Part shown: piece after piece, positions 17,747 to 26,640 of the stretch
Position numbering within the stretch: position 1 is the stretch's first letter
Layout of the letters: every line of letters begins with the position of its first letter
Source: Gluconobacter sp. P1C6_b
GTDB lineage: Bacteria > Pseudomonadota > Alphaproteobacteria > Acetobacterales > Acetobacteraceae
DNA: 64,000 nt
Direction: 5' to 3'
Assembly: GCF_018811945.1 (NCBI RefSeq)
Contig: NZ_JACRVU010000001.1
Coordinates: 133,476 to 197,475 of the forward strand
The notes under the pieces: generated by a model
What the model was told of the DNA's origin: nothing
Database searches by the model: none
Seen by the model: the letters and a program-made list of their open reading frames with translations, nothing else
Translations under genes and position numbers: made by a program

Positions 17747-19969
17747 TTACTCTCCTTCCGTCAGTTGCCCGGCAGAACCGGGAACGTCGTTATCTGTCAT
17801 GTGCCGGTTCTGCTGCAGCCAGAGCATGCGATAGATTTCACAGCGCTCCAGAAGGATCCGGTGAGGTGCGATATCGACCAGCTTGCCCTGATCCATGACC
17901 GCGATCTGGTGACAGTTTACAAGAGACGACAGACGGTGGGAAACGATCACCATCGTCCGGCCCTTGCCGATCCGTTGCAGATTGGCGTTCACGAGTGCTT
18001 CGGACTCTGGATCCAGCGCCGATGTGGCCTCATCCAGAATCATCAGCTTCGGATCACTGATGACCGCACGGGCAATGGCAAGCCGCTGCCGCTGCCCACC
18101 CGAGATGTTGGTCGAGCCTTCTTCAATCCAGGTATCATACCCGGCCGGCATGCGCTCAATGAACTCTTCGGCACCGGCAAGACGCGCGGCGCGGATCGCG
18201 TCATCGATCGTCAGTCCCGGACGGCCCGCCGTGATGTTGTCGCGGATCGTTCCACGGAACAGGAAGTTGTCCTGAAGTACTACGCCAAAGGAACGGCGCA
18301 GATGGGTCAGGTTGATTTCACGCAGATCCACGCCATCAAGACGCAGATACCCCGTGTAGTTCCGACTCACACCCTGAAGAAGGCGGGTGATCGTCGATTT
18401 ACCGGATCCTGAGCGCCCGACGAGACCCAGCATCGTTCCGGCAGGAATATCGAACGTGACGTCATTGAGGGCCTTGGTTGTCGAACCGGGGTAGGAGAAG
18501 TCGACATGATTGAACGACAGCGCTCCCTTGACGACAGGGCGCATGCCCGTTGTCAGCGCCTTGGTTTCCGTCGGCTGGTTCAGGACCATTCCGGCTTCGC
18601 TCAGGGAGACACTGACCTCGTTGAAGGCCTCCATCAGCTTGGCAAGGTTGACGAGCGGGCTGGCGACACGTCCACCGAGCATCATGAAGCCCATGAGAGC
18701 ACCGGCCTGCATGGAACTCGCATTCGTCAGGATCAGATAGGCGCCCACCAGGATGATGCCGCGGTTGATGAAAATCTCGAATGGCATGACCAGGGTCTGG
18801 GGCCAGCTGGCCATACGACCGGCCGCAAGTTTCCAGCGCACCACATCTGCCGTACGTTCATCCCACAGTTCACGCCGCGTCGTTTCCAGGGCCAGGGTCT
18901 TGACTGTCCGGATGCCGGCAACCGTCTCATAGAGAATGGAGCCACGCTTCATTTCGGCGAGCACCTGCCGGCCAATGACACGTGTGACAGGCGGCAGGAA
19001 CACCACCACAATGAGACCGATGCATCCGGCAGCGGCCAGCGTCATCCATGCGAGAGTCGGGCTCATCACGAACAGGACGGGCAGGACCACGATCAGGGTG
19101 AAGAGATCCAGCAGGGTGCTCATCAGCTGCCCGGTCAGGAAGTCCCGGACCTTGAAGACGGCCATGAAACGACCCAGGATTTCACCCGTCTGTTCGCGCT
19201 CATAGAACTCGAGCGGCAGGGCAAGCAGCCTGTTGAAAGCGTGCAACGAGATACGGGCGTCCAGTCGGGTTGACAGGATCAGGGACAGCTCGCGCCGGGC
19301 GTAGGTCAGCAGGATTTCATAGAACGAGAGAATGATGACAAAACCGCTCAGGGAAACCAGCGTCGCCATGGAGTGGTAGTTCACCACCCGATCGACAACC
19401 TGCATGACGATAAGGGCGGGGAAGATCTGCAGAATACTCAAAATCAGCGACGCAAAGGCGATATCCCGCATCACCTTTTTTTCGCGAAGCACCATCTTCG
19501 CGAACCAGAGCAGATCGAACTTGGCGTCCGCCTCGGATTCGTCACGCCGGCGTTTGACCAGCAGCACATCGCCGGTCCAGACCTGCATGAGACGCAGTTC
19601 GTCGACGGGAACGGGGGTATCGCCCTCGCCACCCATCGGATCACGGAGCCATACCACGCCCTTTTCGGCATCGGCGCGGACCATCAGACCGGCCGAGCCA
19701 TCCTTGAACATCAGGACAACAGGCGGGGAATTGCGGATCTTGACGAGATAACGCCACCGCAGGCGCATGCCCTTGGCAACGGCGCCCTGTTCGTTCAGCC
19801 AGCGCGCGAGAGTGGCGGGAGACGGCGAATCCTCACCTGGCTCCGCCGCAAAATCGCGGATATCCAGTTCCAGGCCGTGATAGCGGGCTGCGGCCAGGAC
19901 AGCGTAAAGCCGGATGACGGTTGGACTGACTCTTCCGTCGGGGCCTGACAAGCTCTGGGTATGCTCCAC
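17747..19969 (-). CDS. Type I secretion ABC exporter (HlyB-like, degenerate C39 domain)
   Basis: The 740-residue product combines three domains. Residues about 10-135 form a C39-like domain (RVSPTVIRLYAVLAAARYHG onwards) lacking the catalytic Cys, as in HlyB, where it holds the substrate instead of cutting it. About 150-440 is a six-helix membrane domain. The ATPase domain has Walker A GRSGSGKS at about 518-525, signature NISGGQRQR at about 622 and Walker B LMILDEATSALD. It should export an unprocessed protein with a C-terminal signal, for example an RTX or repeat adhesin. GTG 19969 was chosen because GAGGA lies six bases upstream; TTG 19999 is possible. The cargo gene is not nearby. Confidence 0.9.
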   Translation of the reverse strand: MEHTQSLSGPDGRVSPTVIRLYAVLAAARYHGLELDIRDFAAEPGEDSPSPATLARWLNEQGAVAKGMRLRWRYLVKIRNSPPVVLMFKDGSAGLMVRADAEKGVVWLRDPMGGEGDTPVPVDELRLMQVWTGDVLLVKRRRDESEADAKFDLLWFAKMVLREKKVMRDIAFASLILSILQIFPALIVMQVVDRVVNYHSMATLVSLSGFVIILSFYEILLTYARRELSLILSTRLDARISLHAFNRLLALPLEFYEREQTGEILGRFMAVFKVRDFLTGQLMSTLLDLFTLIVVLPVLFVMSPTLAWMTLAAAGCIGLIVVVFLPPVTRVIGRQVLAEMKRGSILYETVAGIRTVKTLALETTRRELWDERTADVVRWKLAAGRMASWPQTLVMPFEIFINRGIILVGAYLILTNASSMQAGALMGFMMLGGRVASPLVNLAKLMEAFNEVSVSLSEAGMVLNQPTETKALTTGMRPVVKGALSFNHVDFSYPGSTTKALNDVTFDIPAGTMLGLVGRSGSGKSTITRLLQGVSRNYTGYLRLDGVDLREINLTHLRRSFGVVLQDNFLFRGTIRDNITAGRPGLTIDDAIRAARLAGAEEFIERMPAGYDTWIEEGSTNISGGQRQRLAIARAVISDPKLMILDEATSALDPESEALVNANLQRIGKGRTMVIVSHRLSSLVNCHQIAVMDQGKLVDIAPHRILLERCEIYRMLWLQQNRHMTDNDVPGSAGQLTEGE

Positions 19970-20329
19970 GAAATGTCCTCTATGCTGTTGTCGCGCCAAG
20001 GCGGACCAAAGGGCGGCACCAAAGGCAGGAACGCCAGTTCATCTTCTCATGAATAGAGAAGACTCCCTTTTCCGTCACCACCCCTGCAGGCAGGAACTGA
20101 AAAATACCTGATGCCAGCATACTCCAGACAGATCAAAAACTCATTAACACCTTCAAGCATAAACACCCTCGTCACGAGGACGTTTTATTGAAAACACGGG
20201 ATATGATCAGAGAAAACCATATCCCGTGTCCTGTTATTCCGGAGCGGGTGTTTTGTCTTTTCCCTTTTCGTCACGGGGTTTGGGCTTTTCAGAAAGTGTT
20301 GGCTTTCCTCTCCTCCCCTTCAGGGACCG
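19970..20329. other. Intergenic region upstream of the secretion operon
   Basis: These 360 bases lie between the end of the dehydrogenase gene (minus strand) and the start of the exporter gene (minus strand). They hold the dehydrogenase terminator at 20191-20229, a small five-base-pair hairpin CCTCG/CGAGG at about 20168-20180 and an AT-rich stretch (20090-20165) that should contain the secretion-operon promoter. No exact promoter could be fixed and no gene is seen. Confidence 0.5.
20191..20229 (-). terminator. Rho-independent terminator after the SDR gene
   Basis: ACACGGGATATG and CATATCCCGTGT form a perfect twelve-base-pair stem with a twelve-base loop. On the minus strand it is followed by TTTTCAATAAAAC, so it can end transcription of the dehydrogenase about 100 bases past its stop and insulate the secretion operon. 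Confidence 0.8.
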
Positions 20330-21103
20330 TTACTTCGTCGTGTACCCCCCGTTGACGAGAATGGTCTGTCCGGTCATCCACCAGCCGTCCGAAACCAGGC
20401 AGCGGACGATGGGTACGATGTCCTCGATATCGGTCAGACCCGTTTTGCTCAGGGACGACAGGGCGGCGGCCGTCTTGTGATAGGCCACAGCTTCCGGGGC
20501 CTCCTGACCATAGAAGAACGGCGTATCCATCGGGCCCGGACCAATCGCATTGACGGAAATACCCCGCGCACCGAACTCCTTTGACGCCGCACGCGTCACA
20601 TGCTCGACGGCGGCTTTCGAGCCGGCATATGTCGAATAGAACGGCGTATAGGCACCGAGCAGGGACGTCACGATGGTCAGGAGCTTGCCGTTGTCGTTCA
20701 GGTGCCGCCCGGCTTCCTTGATGAAAAAATAGGCAGCCTTGGCGTTGACGGCGAACATCTCGTCATACTCGTCCTCGGACGTCTCCAAAATCGGCTTCTT
20801 GAGAACCTTGCCCGCCGTATTGATGGCGATATCCGGTTTTCCCAGTGCCGCGACAACGTCGGCAAACAGTTTTTCATTCGCGGCAGCCGTCGTCAGATCG
20901 GCCTGGAAGGCCTGTGCCCGCACGCCCTGCATTTTCAGGGCCGTAACCGTGGCCTCGGCATCCGCTCGGGTGGCGGCACTGTTATAATGAACAGCGATGG
21001 CGGCTGCGCCCTGAGCGGCGAGATCGAGAGCGATCAGCCCGCCCAGATTCTTGGCACCGCCCGTGATGAGAGCGGTTTTTCCCTTGATGCTGTGATCGGC
21101 CAT
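20330..21103 (-). CDS. Short-chain dehydrogenase/reductase (SDR)
   Basis: The 257-residue product is a classical SDR. It has the nucleotide motif TGGAKNLGG near the N-terminus, NTAG in INTAGKVL, the catalytic Ser in VTSLLG and YAGSK as YxxxK, then NAIGPGPMDTPF. The variant TGGAKNLGG and absence of an acidic residue after strand 2 (HYNSAAT) suggest preference for NADPH, an inference. Substrate is unknown; Gluconobacter-type bacteria use many SDRs to reduce ketoses, polyols and other carbonyls. It is divergent from a LysR gene, whose product probably controls it. Confidence 0.9.
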   Translation of the reverse strand: MADHSIKGKTALITGGAKNLGGLIALDLAAQGAAAIAVHYNSAATRADAEATVTALKMQGVRAQAFQADLTTAAANEKLFADVVAALGKPDIAINTAGKVLKKPILETSEDEYDEMFAVNAKAAYFFIKEAGRHLNDNGKLLTIVTSLLGAYTPFYSTYAGSKAAVEHVTRAASKEFGARGISVNAIGPGPMDTPFFYGQEAPEAVAYHKTAAALSSLSKTGLTDIEDIVPIVRCLVSDGWWMTGQTILVNGGYTTK

Positions 21104-21178
21104 GTTGAGGAGTTCCTCGCGCTGTATGGATGATGACAGGGACTATGATTTGTCAGACAATCCGGAAAAAGCATGAAA

Positions 21179-21197
21179 ACCTGACATCATCTATCAG
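21179..21197. promoter_or_regulatory. Candidate LysR-type operator
   Basis: CCTGA and TCAGG form a five-base inverted repeat around a nine-base AT-rich core in the 132-base divergent promoter between the SDR and LysR genes. Dyads of this size with T and A at the edges are typical sites for LysR regulators. The assignment is by position and shape only. Confidence 0.4.
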
Positions 21198-21235
21198 GAT
21201 TAACGAACAGCCTCCCCCAGCATGCCGGAGACATC

Positions 21236-22153
21236 ATGGACCGCATCGACCTGCTCCGCATTTTCATCCGGGTCGCGGAAAGTGGCAGCTTCACGCATGC
21301 GGCCGATACGCTTCAGATGCCCCGCTCCACGGTTTCGACCGCCGTGCAGGAACTGGAAAACCGGCTTGGCACCCGTCTTCTGGCGCGCACCACGCGATCG
21401 GTCCGGCTGACGGATGATGGCCGGATGTTCCAGCAGACTGCCCTGCGGCTGCTTGGGGACTTCGAAGACGCTGAAAATCAGTTCCGGCTCCACAGTTCCC
21501 AGACGCGCGGGCATGTGAAGGTCAATCTTCCCAGCCGGATCGGACGGCTGATCGTCGCGCCCGCCCTTCCTGAGTTTCTGGACCGTTATCCGGGGCTGGA
21601 CATCGAGCTTGGCATGACGGATCGCAGCATCAATCTGGCCGAAGACGGGACGGACTGTGTGCTGCGGGTCGGGCCTTTGCAGGATTCGAGCCTGATTGGC
21701 CGGAAACTGGGGCTGCTGCCGGTCTTCAATGTCGCGAGCCCGTCCTATCTGGCGCAGCATGGCACCCCGCAGACTCCCGCCGATCTGTCGGCGCATCAGG
21801 CGCTGCTCTACGCCTCGCCCACCACGGGCCGTATCGAAGACTGGGAATGGGAGCACGATGGCCGGGAAGACAGCAGACCGGTCCGGGGACGCGTGACAGT
21901 CAACAGCGCGGAAGGAGCCGTGGCCTGCTGCCTGGCAGGGTTGGGGCTGGCGCAGCTTCCCGCCTATGACGTGCTTCCCCACATCCGCAGGGGTGAACTC
22001 GTTGATATCCTGCCGCAATGGCGGGCCGCCCCGCTTCCGATGACGCTGTTATACCCGCACCGGACACATCTCTCCCGCAGGCTGGAAGTCTTTACGGACT
22101 GGCTGACCGGGCTTCTGGACACGCACTGTTTTCCCAGAGATGCCGAAAGCTGA
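21236..22153 (+). CDS. LysR-family transcriptional regulator
   Basis: The 305-residue protein begins with the LysR helix-turn-helix: MDRIDLLRIFIRVAESGSFT, HAADTLQMPRSTVSTAVQEL and ENRLGTRLLARTTRSVRLT. The remainder is the two-lobed effector-binding domain, including the GLAQLPAYDV segment usual near the end of the AaeR/PA0477 subgroup. It probably regulates the divergent SDR and itself, binding an unknown small molecule. Length is normal. Confidence 0.93.
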   Translation: MDRIDLLRIFIRVAESGSFTHAADTLQMPRSTVSTAVQELENRLGTRLLARTTRSVRLTDDGRMFQQTALRLLGDFEDAENQFRLHSSQTRGHVKVNLPSRIGRLIVAPALPEFLDRYPGLDIELGMTDRSINLAEDGTDCVLRVGPLQDSSLIGRKLGLLPVFNVASPSYLAQHGTPQTPADLSAHQALLYASPTTGRIEDWEWEHDGREDSRPVRGRVTVNSAEGAVACCLAGLGLAQLPAYDVLPHIRRGELVDILPQWRAAPLPMTLLYPHRTHLSRRLEVFTDWLTGLLDTHCFPRDAES

Positions 22154-22238
22154 ACCCGGAAAGTGGCTGCTGCCCTTCCCTTTTGCGGCTCTCTGGCCCA
22201 TCTGAAGACAGACTCCACAAGTCCCGATTGGATTTCTG

Positions 22239-23693
22239 ATGCAGCTCTCCCGCATCTATGCCTCCCTGCCCGAGCGTTTCTCTGCCCCCCTCTCCCCGGC
22301 GCCGTTTCGCAATCCACAGATCGTGGCGCTGAACGAGCCTCTGGCGCATGAACTCGGGATGGACCCGGACTGGCTGCGCAGCCCGGCGGGGATCGCCTTT
22401 CTGAGCCAGGGCCTGCGACCGGACGGCGCCGCGCCTGTGGCCATGGCCTATGCCGGGCATCAGTTCGGGCACTTCGTCCCGAGCCTCGGGGACGGGCGGG
22501 CCATGCTGGTCGGTGAAGTGACGGATCGCTCCGGGCGCCTGCGGGACATTCATCTCAAAGGGTCCGGACCGACGCCATTTTCACGACGCGGAGACGGACG
22601 GGCGGCTCTGGGACCGGTTCTGCGCGAATATGTGGTCAGCGAGGCCATGCATGCGCTCGGCATTCCCACAACACGCGCGCTCGCGGCCCTGACAACAGGC
22701 GAGAGCGTCGCCCGCGAGACGATGCAGCCCGGCGGCGTCATCGTGCGGGTCGCCTCCAGCCATGTGCGGGTCGGGACGTTCCAGTATTTCGCAGCGCAGG
22801 GCGATATCGAAGGGGTGCGCATTCTTGCGGACCATGTGATCGGGCGCCTGTATCCGGAACTGGCAGAGGCTGAAAATCCCTATCTGGCGCTTCTGCAAGC
22901 CGTGACGGCGCGGCAGGCTAATCTGGTGGCGCGGTGGATGCTGGTCGGGTTCATTCATGGCGTCATGAACACGGACAACATGTCCATCGCAGGTGAGACG
23001 ATTGATTTCGGGCCCTGCGCATTTCTGGATGCCTATGACCCGGCGAAGGTCTTCAGCTTCATCGACCAGAACGGACGCTATGCCTACGGAAACCAGCCCG
23101 ACATGGCGCTGTGGAACCTTGGGCGCCTGGCAGAAGCACTCCTGCCCCTGCTCGACAGCGATCGCGAGAAGGCGATCGAACAGGCCAAGGACGCGCTGGT
23201 GCGCTTTGATGAAGTGTTCAACTGCACCTATCTCGGCGGCTGGCGGCGGAAGCTCGGTCTGGGGCGGGAAGAAAACGGAGATCCCCGGCTGACGGGACGC
23301 CTGCTGACGGCCATGCATCGCGGAGAAGCAGATTTCACGCTGACATTCCGACGGCTTGGCGACGTGGTTCGGACGGGACAGACGGACAGTCTCGTGGCGC
23401 TGTTCGGGCCGGGTTCGGGAATTGAAGACTGGATCAGGGACTGGCAGGCGCGGCTGGGTCGGGAAGAGCGCCCGACCGAGACCTGTTACACGGACATGCA
23501 GGCCACGAATCCCCGCATTATTCCGCGCAATCACAGGATCGAAGAGATGATCCAGGCGGCCGTGGCAGGCGATTATGCGCCATTCCACCGTCTGGTTGAG
23601 GCGCTGTCACACCCGTTTGATGATGCGGCAGACGGGTTCGGGATGCCCCCGGCGCCTCATGAAAGGGTCATGAATACATTCTGCGGCACCTGA
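22239..23693 (+). CDS. selO: Protein adenylyltransferase SelO (YdiU family)
   Basis: The 484-residue pseudokinase-fold enzyme transfers AMP from ATP to Ser, Thr or Tyr of target proteins and is linked to redox stress. Family motifs are intact: YAGHQFGHFVPSLGDGRAM, the ATP-site segment HLKGSGPTPFSRRGDGRAAL, GVIVRVASSHVRVGTFQYFA, the metal-binding NTDNMSI and DFGP. The C-terminus ends FCGT, with Cys in the position that is selenocysteine in eukaryotic SelO. Length is very close to that of E. coli YdiU. It lies alone, 85 bases after the LysR gene. Confidence 0.93.
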   Translation: MQLSRIYASLPERFSAPLSPAPFRNPQIVALNEPLAHELGMDPDWLRSPAGIAFLSQGLRPDGAAPVAMAYAGHQFGHFVPSLGDGRAMLVGEVTDRSGRLRDIHLKGSGPTPFSRRGDGRAALGPVLREYVVSEAMHALGIPTTRALAALTTGESVARETMQPGGVIVRVASSHVRVGTFQYFAAQGDIEGVRILADHVIGRLYPELAEAENPYLALLQAVTARQANLVARWMLVGFIHGVMNTDNMSIAGETIDFGPCAFLDAYDPAKVFSFIDQNGRYAYGNQPDMALWNLGRLAEALLPLLDSDREKAIEQAKDALVRFDEVFNCTYLGGWRRKLGLGREENGDPRLTGRLLTAMHRGEADFTLTFRRLGDVVRTGQTDSLVALFGPGSGIEDWIRDWQARLGREERPTETCYTDMQATNPRIIPRNHRIEEMIQAAVAGDYAPFHRLVEALSHPFDDAADGFGMPPAPHERVMNTFCGT

Positions 23694-23727
23694 CGCGCCG
23701 CAGGGGATAAGGATCAGAACGGCCGGA

Positions 23728-23934
23728 TCAGGCGACTTTCGGCGTCAGCAGGCGGCTGCGGTTGAACAGGCTTCTGACCTGGGCATACAGCGCGCCGAAA
23801 TCCGGCATGCAGGCATTGTGAAGCGCACGCACGCTCTCATGCGTGGCATAGAAACGCAGGGTGTTCAGGCTTCCACTCATGATGGCCGTTCCCAGAAAGA
23901 CGCCATCAACATGAATGACCTTGGAACTCAGCAT
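23728..23934 (-). CDS. Small hypothetical protein
   Basis: The 68-residue product (MLSSKVIHVDGVFLGTAIMS, then LRFYATHESVRALHNACMPD and a basic FNRSRLLTP end) has no known domain, signal peptide or membrane segment. The GTAIMSG...LRFYATHESVR pattern resembles small single-domain proteins that are common in Acetobacteraceae genomes and lack function. A weak purine stretch (GAGG, ten bases before the ATG) is present. It converges on selO and is divergent from the bio operon. Frame statistics look coding but support is modest. Confidence 0.5.
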   Translation of the reverse strand: MLSSKVIHVDGVFLGTAIMSGSLNTLRFYATHESVRALHNACMPDFGALYAQVRSLFNRSRLLTPKVA

Positions 23935-24057
23935 TGGTCTTCAACCTCGTCATGGCTCCCGCGTCGGGAGCTCAAAATGTTTCCACGTTCCACACTTACC
24001 CCTGTTCAGGGTTCCACTAGTCAGGAACGCTCCACTAACGGGGGTGATGCCACATCG

Positions 24058-24087
24058 TTGCCTGACAAAACGTGACCTTTTTATGAT
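24058..24087 (+). promoter_or_regulatory. bioA: Candidate promoter of the biotin operon
   Basis: TTGCCT at 24058-24063 and TATGAT at 24082-24087 are separated by 18 bases, a good sigma-70 type pair. The leader to the bioA ATG would be about 90 bases. Directly upstream (23982-24046) four copies of a (T)TCCAC hexamer occur, two flanking a GTTCC/GGAAC dyad at 24011-24028, so the promoter may be controlled there. Confidence 0.5.
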
Positions 24088-24112
24088 ACGGCGTGCCGTC
24101 TGCGGAACGATC

Positions 24113-24144
24113 CTGCCCCTTCCCCAAGGCTCCATAAGGGGCAG
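24113..24144 (+). other. Hairpin in the bioA leader
   Basis: CTGCCCCTT and AAGGGGCAG form a perfect nine-base-pair stem with a fourteen-base loop about 40 bases before the bioA start. There is no T-run, so it is not a simple terminator; it may affect mRNA stability or translation. It does not match a riboswitch I know. Confidence 0.4.
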
Positions 24145-24184
24145 GGGATGGACTCACCCCCAGCCATGCGGGAAAACGCAAATC

Positions 24185-25465
24185 ATGTCTCGCAACGCTC
24201 CTTCCGCCCCTCCCCTGACCGCCGCTGACCTGCCACATCTGTGGCTGCCCTACACCCAGATGCAGACCGCCCCCTTCCCCGTCGAGGCCGTACGCACGTC
24301 CGGCAGCCGGATCACGCTTGCGGACGGCCGGGAGCTTGTGGACGGGGTGGCAGCCTGGTGGACGGCGTGTCACGGCTACAGCCATCCGCATATTCATGAA
24401 GCGCTGGTCCGTCAGGCGGAACGGATGCCGCATGTGATGTTCGGCGGGATGGTGCATGAACCCGCCATCCGTCTGGCCGCACGGCTGGCGACCATACTGC
24501 CGGGCGATCTGGAACGGGTCTTTTTCACCGATTCCGGATCGGTCGCGATGGAAGTCGCGATCAAAATGGCGCTGCAGTACCACATCAACCGGGGCACCAT
24601 AGGCCGGACGAAGATCCTGTCTTTCCGCGGCGGCTATCACGGGGACACGCTGGGCATGATGTCCATCTGCGACCCCGAGGAAGGCATGCACAGCCTGTTC
24701 GCGGGGGTCCTGCCCGAACAGGTTCTGGCCGATCTGCCCGTGGATGCGGACAGCTTGGCGCGGCTTGAAGCCCTTCTGGCGGAACGCGGCAACAGCGTCG
24801 CGGCGATGGTCACGGAGCCTCTGGTTCAGGGCGCAGGGGGCATGCTGTTCCATGACCCCGAGGTGCTGCGGCGTCTGCGCGAACTGTGCGACCGGCACGG
24901 GATTCTGCTGATCCTCGATGAAATCTTCACCGGCTTTGGACGCACCGGGACGATGTTCGCCTGCGAGCAGGCCGGGATCGTGCCGGATATCGTGGCGCTC
25001 TCCAAAGCCCTGACGGGCGGAACCATGGCACTGGCCGCTACTGTGGCCCGGCGGGGTGTCTTCGAGGCGTTCCTGTCCGACAGCGCTGGGCACGCCCTGA
25101 TGCATGGACCGACGTTCATGGCCAATCCGCTGGCCTGCGCGGTGGCCAATGCATCGCTGGACCTGTTCGAATCCGAGCCGCGACTGGAGCAGGTCGCGGC
25201 GATTTCGGCCCAGCTTGCGCGGGACCTGGAGCCATGCCGCACCCTGCCCGGCGTCAGGGATGTGCGCATTCTCGGCTCAATCGGCGTGGTGGAACTTGAG
25301 ACGCTGGACAATCCCGATGCGCTCCGCCGGGCCTTCGTGGAGCGTGGCGTCTGGATCAGGCCGTTCCGCAACATCGTCTATCTGACGCCCGCCTTCACAA
25401 TCACGCCCGAAGAACTGACATGCCTGACGACGGCCATCGTGGACGTTCTGCGGGAGGGCGCATGA
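24185..25465 (+). CDS. bioA: Adenosylmethionine-8-amino-7-oxononanoate aminotransferase BioA
   Basis: The 426-residue class III PLP aminotransferase converts KAPA to DAPA with S-adenosylmethionine as amino donor, the third step of biotin ring assembly. It starts WLPYTQMQTAP, the typical BioA substrate-site beginning, and shows GWWTACHGYSHP-like VAAWWTACHGYSHP, SGSVAMEVAIKMA, the PLP-contacting Asp245 in LILDEIFTGFGRTG and the Schiff-base Lys274 in LSKALTGG. The open frame extends upstream to 23915, but family length and the conserved N-terminus support ATG 24185. First gene of a five-gene operon. Confidence 0.95.
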   Translation: MSRNAPSAPPLTAADLPHLWLPYTQMQTAPFPVEAVRTSGSRITLADGRELVDGVAAWWTACHGYSHPHIHEALVRQAERMPHVMFGGMVHEPAIRLAARLATILPGDLERVFFTDSGSVAMEVAIKMALQYHINRGTIGRTKILSFRGGYHGDTLGMMSICDPEEGMHSLFAGVLPEQVLADLPVDADSLARLEALLAERGNSVAAMVTEPLVQGAGGMLFHDPEVLRRLRELCDRHGILLILDEIFTGFGRTGTMFACEQAGIVPDIVALSKALTGGTMALAATVARRGVFEAFLSDSAGHALMHGPTFMANPLACAVANASLDLFESEPRLEQVAAISAQLARDLEPCRTLPGVRDVRILGSIGVVELETLDNPDALRRAFVERGVWIRPFRNIVYLTPAFTITPEELTCLTTAIVDVLREGA

Positions 25466-26640
25466 GCCTGTTCGACAGCCATTTCACGGCCACCCTGACT
25501 GACCGCGAGGCCGTCGGAACACGCCGGAGCCTGCGCCCTGTGGTCCGGCAGGACGGGATGATTGTCCGCGACGGGCGGCGGATGCTGGATGTGTCGTCCA
25601 ACGATTATCTGGGGCTGGCGGATCACCCGCTGCTGCGCGAACGCGCGGCGGACTGGGCGCTGCGCTTCGGCACCGGTGCGCGCGCCTCCCGATTGGTCAG
25701 CGGCACGCTGGACCTGCACCGGCAGGTCGAGACGAAAATGGCCGCCTTCAAGGGCTGCGAGGACGCGATCCTGTTTGCCTCGGGCTGGCAGGCCAATGCG
25801 TCCGTCATGCCGGCTTTGTGTGCCCTGTCCGTGGCCCGGACGGGCGCACCGATGCTGGTATTTTCGGACCGGCTGAACCATGCCAGCCTGCATCATGGCT
25901 GCGCGGCGGCTGGTGTGCGGCAGATCCGGTTCCGGCACAACGATCTGTCCCATCTGGAAAGCCTGCTGGCCCGTGAGGCCGAAAAACCCGGCCTGCGTAT
26001 GATCGTGACGGAGAGCGTGTTCTCCATGGACGGAGACCGTGCCGATATTCCGGCCCTCCGCGCGCTGGCGGACCGGGCAGGAGCATTCCTTTACGTGGAC
26101 GAAGCCCATGCGACCGGTGTTCTGGGACCACAGGGTCGCGGCCTGTCCTGCGGGATGGCCGATCTGACGATGGGAACATGCAGCAAGGCGCTGGGCGGGA
26201 TGGGCGCGTATATCGCGGGCTCGAAACCGCTCTGCGACTATCTGGTGAACCATGCGTCGGGCTTTATTTACAGCACGGCCCTGCCCCCTGCGGTTCTGGG
26301 CGCGATTGACGCAGCACTGGATGTCGTTCCGAGTCTGGATGGCGAGCGCGCCGTGCTGCTGGAGCAGGCCGAGCGGCTTCGGACCATGCTGCATGGGGCT
26401 GGACTGTCCACGGCAGACTCCACAACACAGATCGTTCCTGTCCTGATCGGGGAATCCGAACGCGCCATGGCTGTGGCCGCCGGGCTTGAAGAGGCGGGCT
26501 TCCTGACAGTCGCAATCCGCCCGCCGACCGTGCCAGCCGGAACCGCGCGCCTGCGTCTGGCGCTCCATGCCGGGCTGAGCGATGCGCAAATCGACCGTCT
26601 GGGGCAGGCCGTCATCGCTCTGATAAGAGACGTCGCATGA
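25462..26640 (+). CDS. bioF: 8-amino-7-oxononanoate synthase BioF
   Basis: This 392-residue alpha-oxoamine synthase condenses pimeloyl-ACP (or CoA) with alanine to KAPA. Diagnostic segments are MLDVSSNDYLGLADHP, the glycine-rich GTGARASRLVSGT, DRLNHASLHHG, VDEAHATGVLGPQGRG and the PLP Lys242 in GTCSKALGG. ATG 25462 overlaps the bioA stop (ATGA) and was preferred over an upstream in-frame ATG at 25420. bioF overlaps the next gene by four bases. Confidence 0.95.
   Translation: MSLFDSHFTATLTDREAVGTRRSLRPVVRQDGMIVRDGRRMLDVSSNDYLGLADHPLLRERAADWALRFGTGARASRLVSGTLDLHRQVETKMAAFKGCEDAILFASGWQANASVMPALCALSVARTGAPMLVFSDRLNHASLHHGCAAAGVRQIRFRHNDLSHLESLLAREAEKPGLRMIVTESVFSMDGDRADIPALRALADRAGAFLYVDEAHATGVLGPQGRGLSCGMADLTMGTCSKALGGMGAYIAGSKPLCDYLVNHASGFIYSTALPPAVLGAIDAALDVVPSLDGERAVLLEQAERLRTMLHGAGLSTADSTTQIVPVLIGESERAMAVAAGLEEAGFLTVAIRPPTVPAGTARLRLALHAGLSDAQIDRLGQAVIALIRDVA

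Noticed and set aside
24113-24144. bioA leader hairpin as a riboswitch
   Set aside because: It has only one simple stem and none of the conserved cores of known riboswitch classes.
24035-25105. 356-codon minus-strand open frame
   Set aside because: Antisense to bioA, whose catalytic Lys and Asp motifs are in place.
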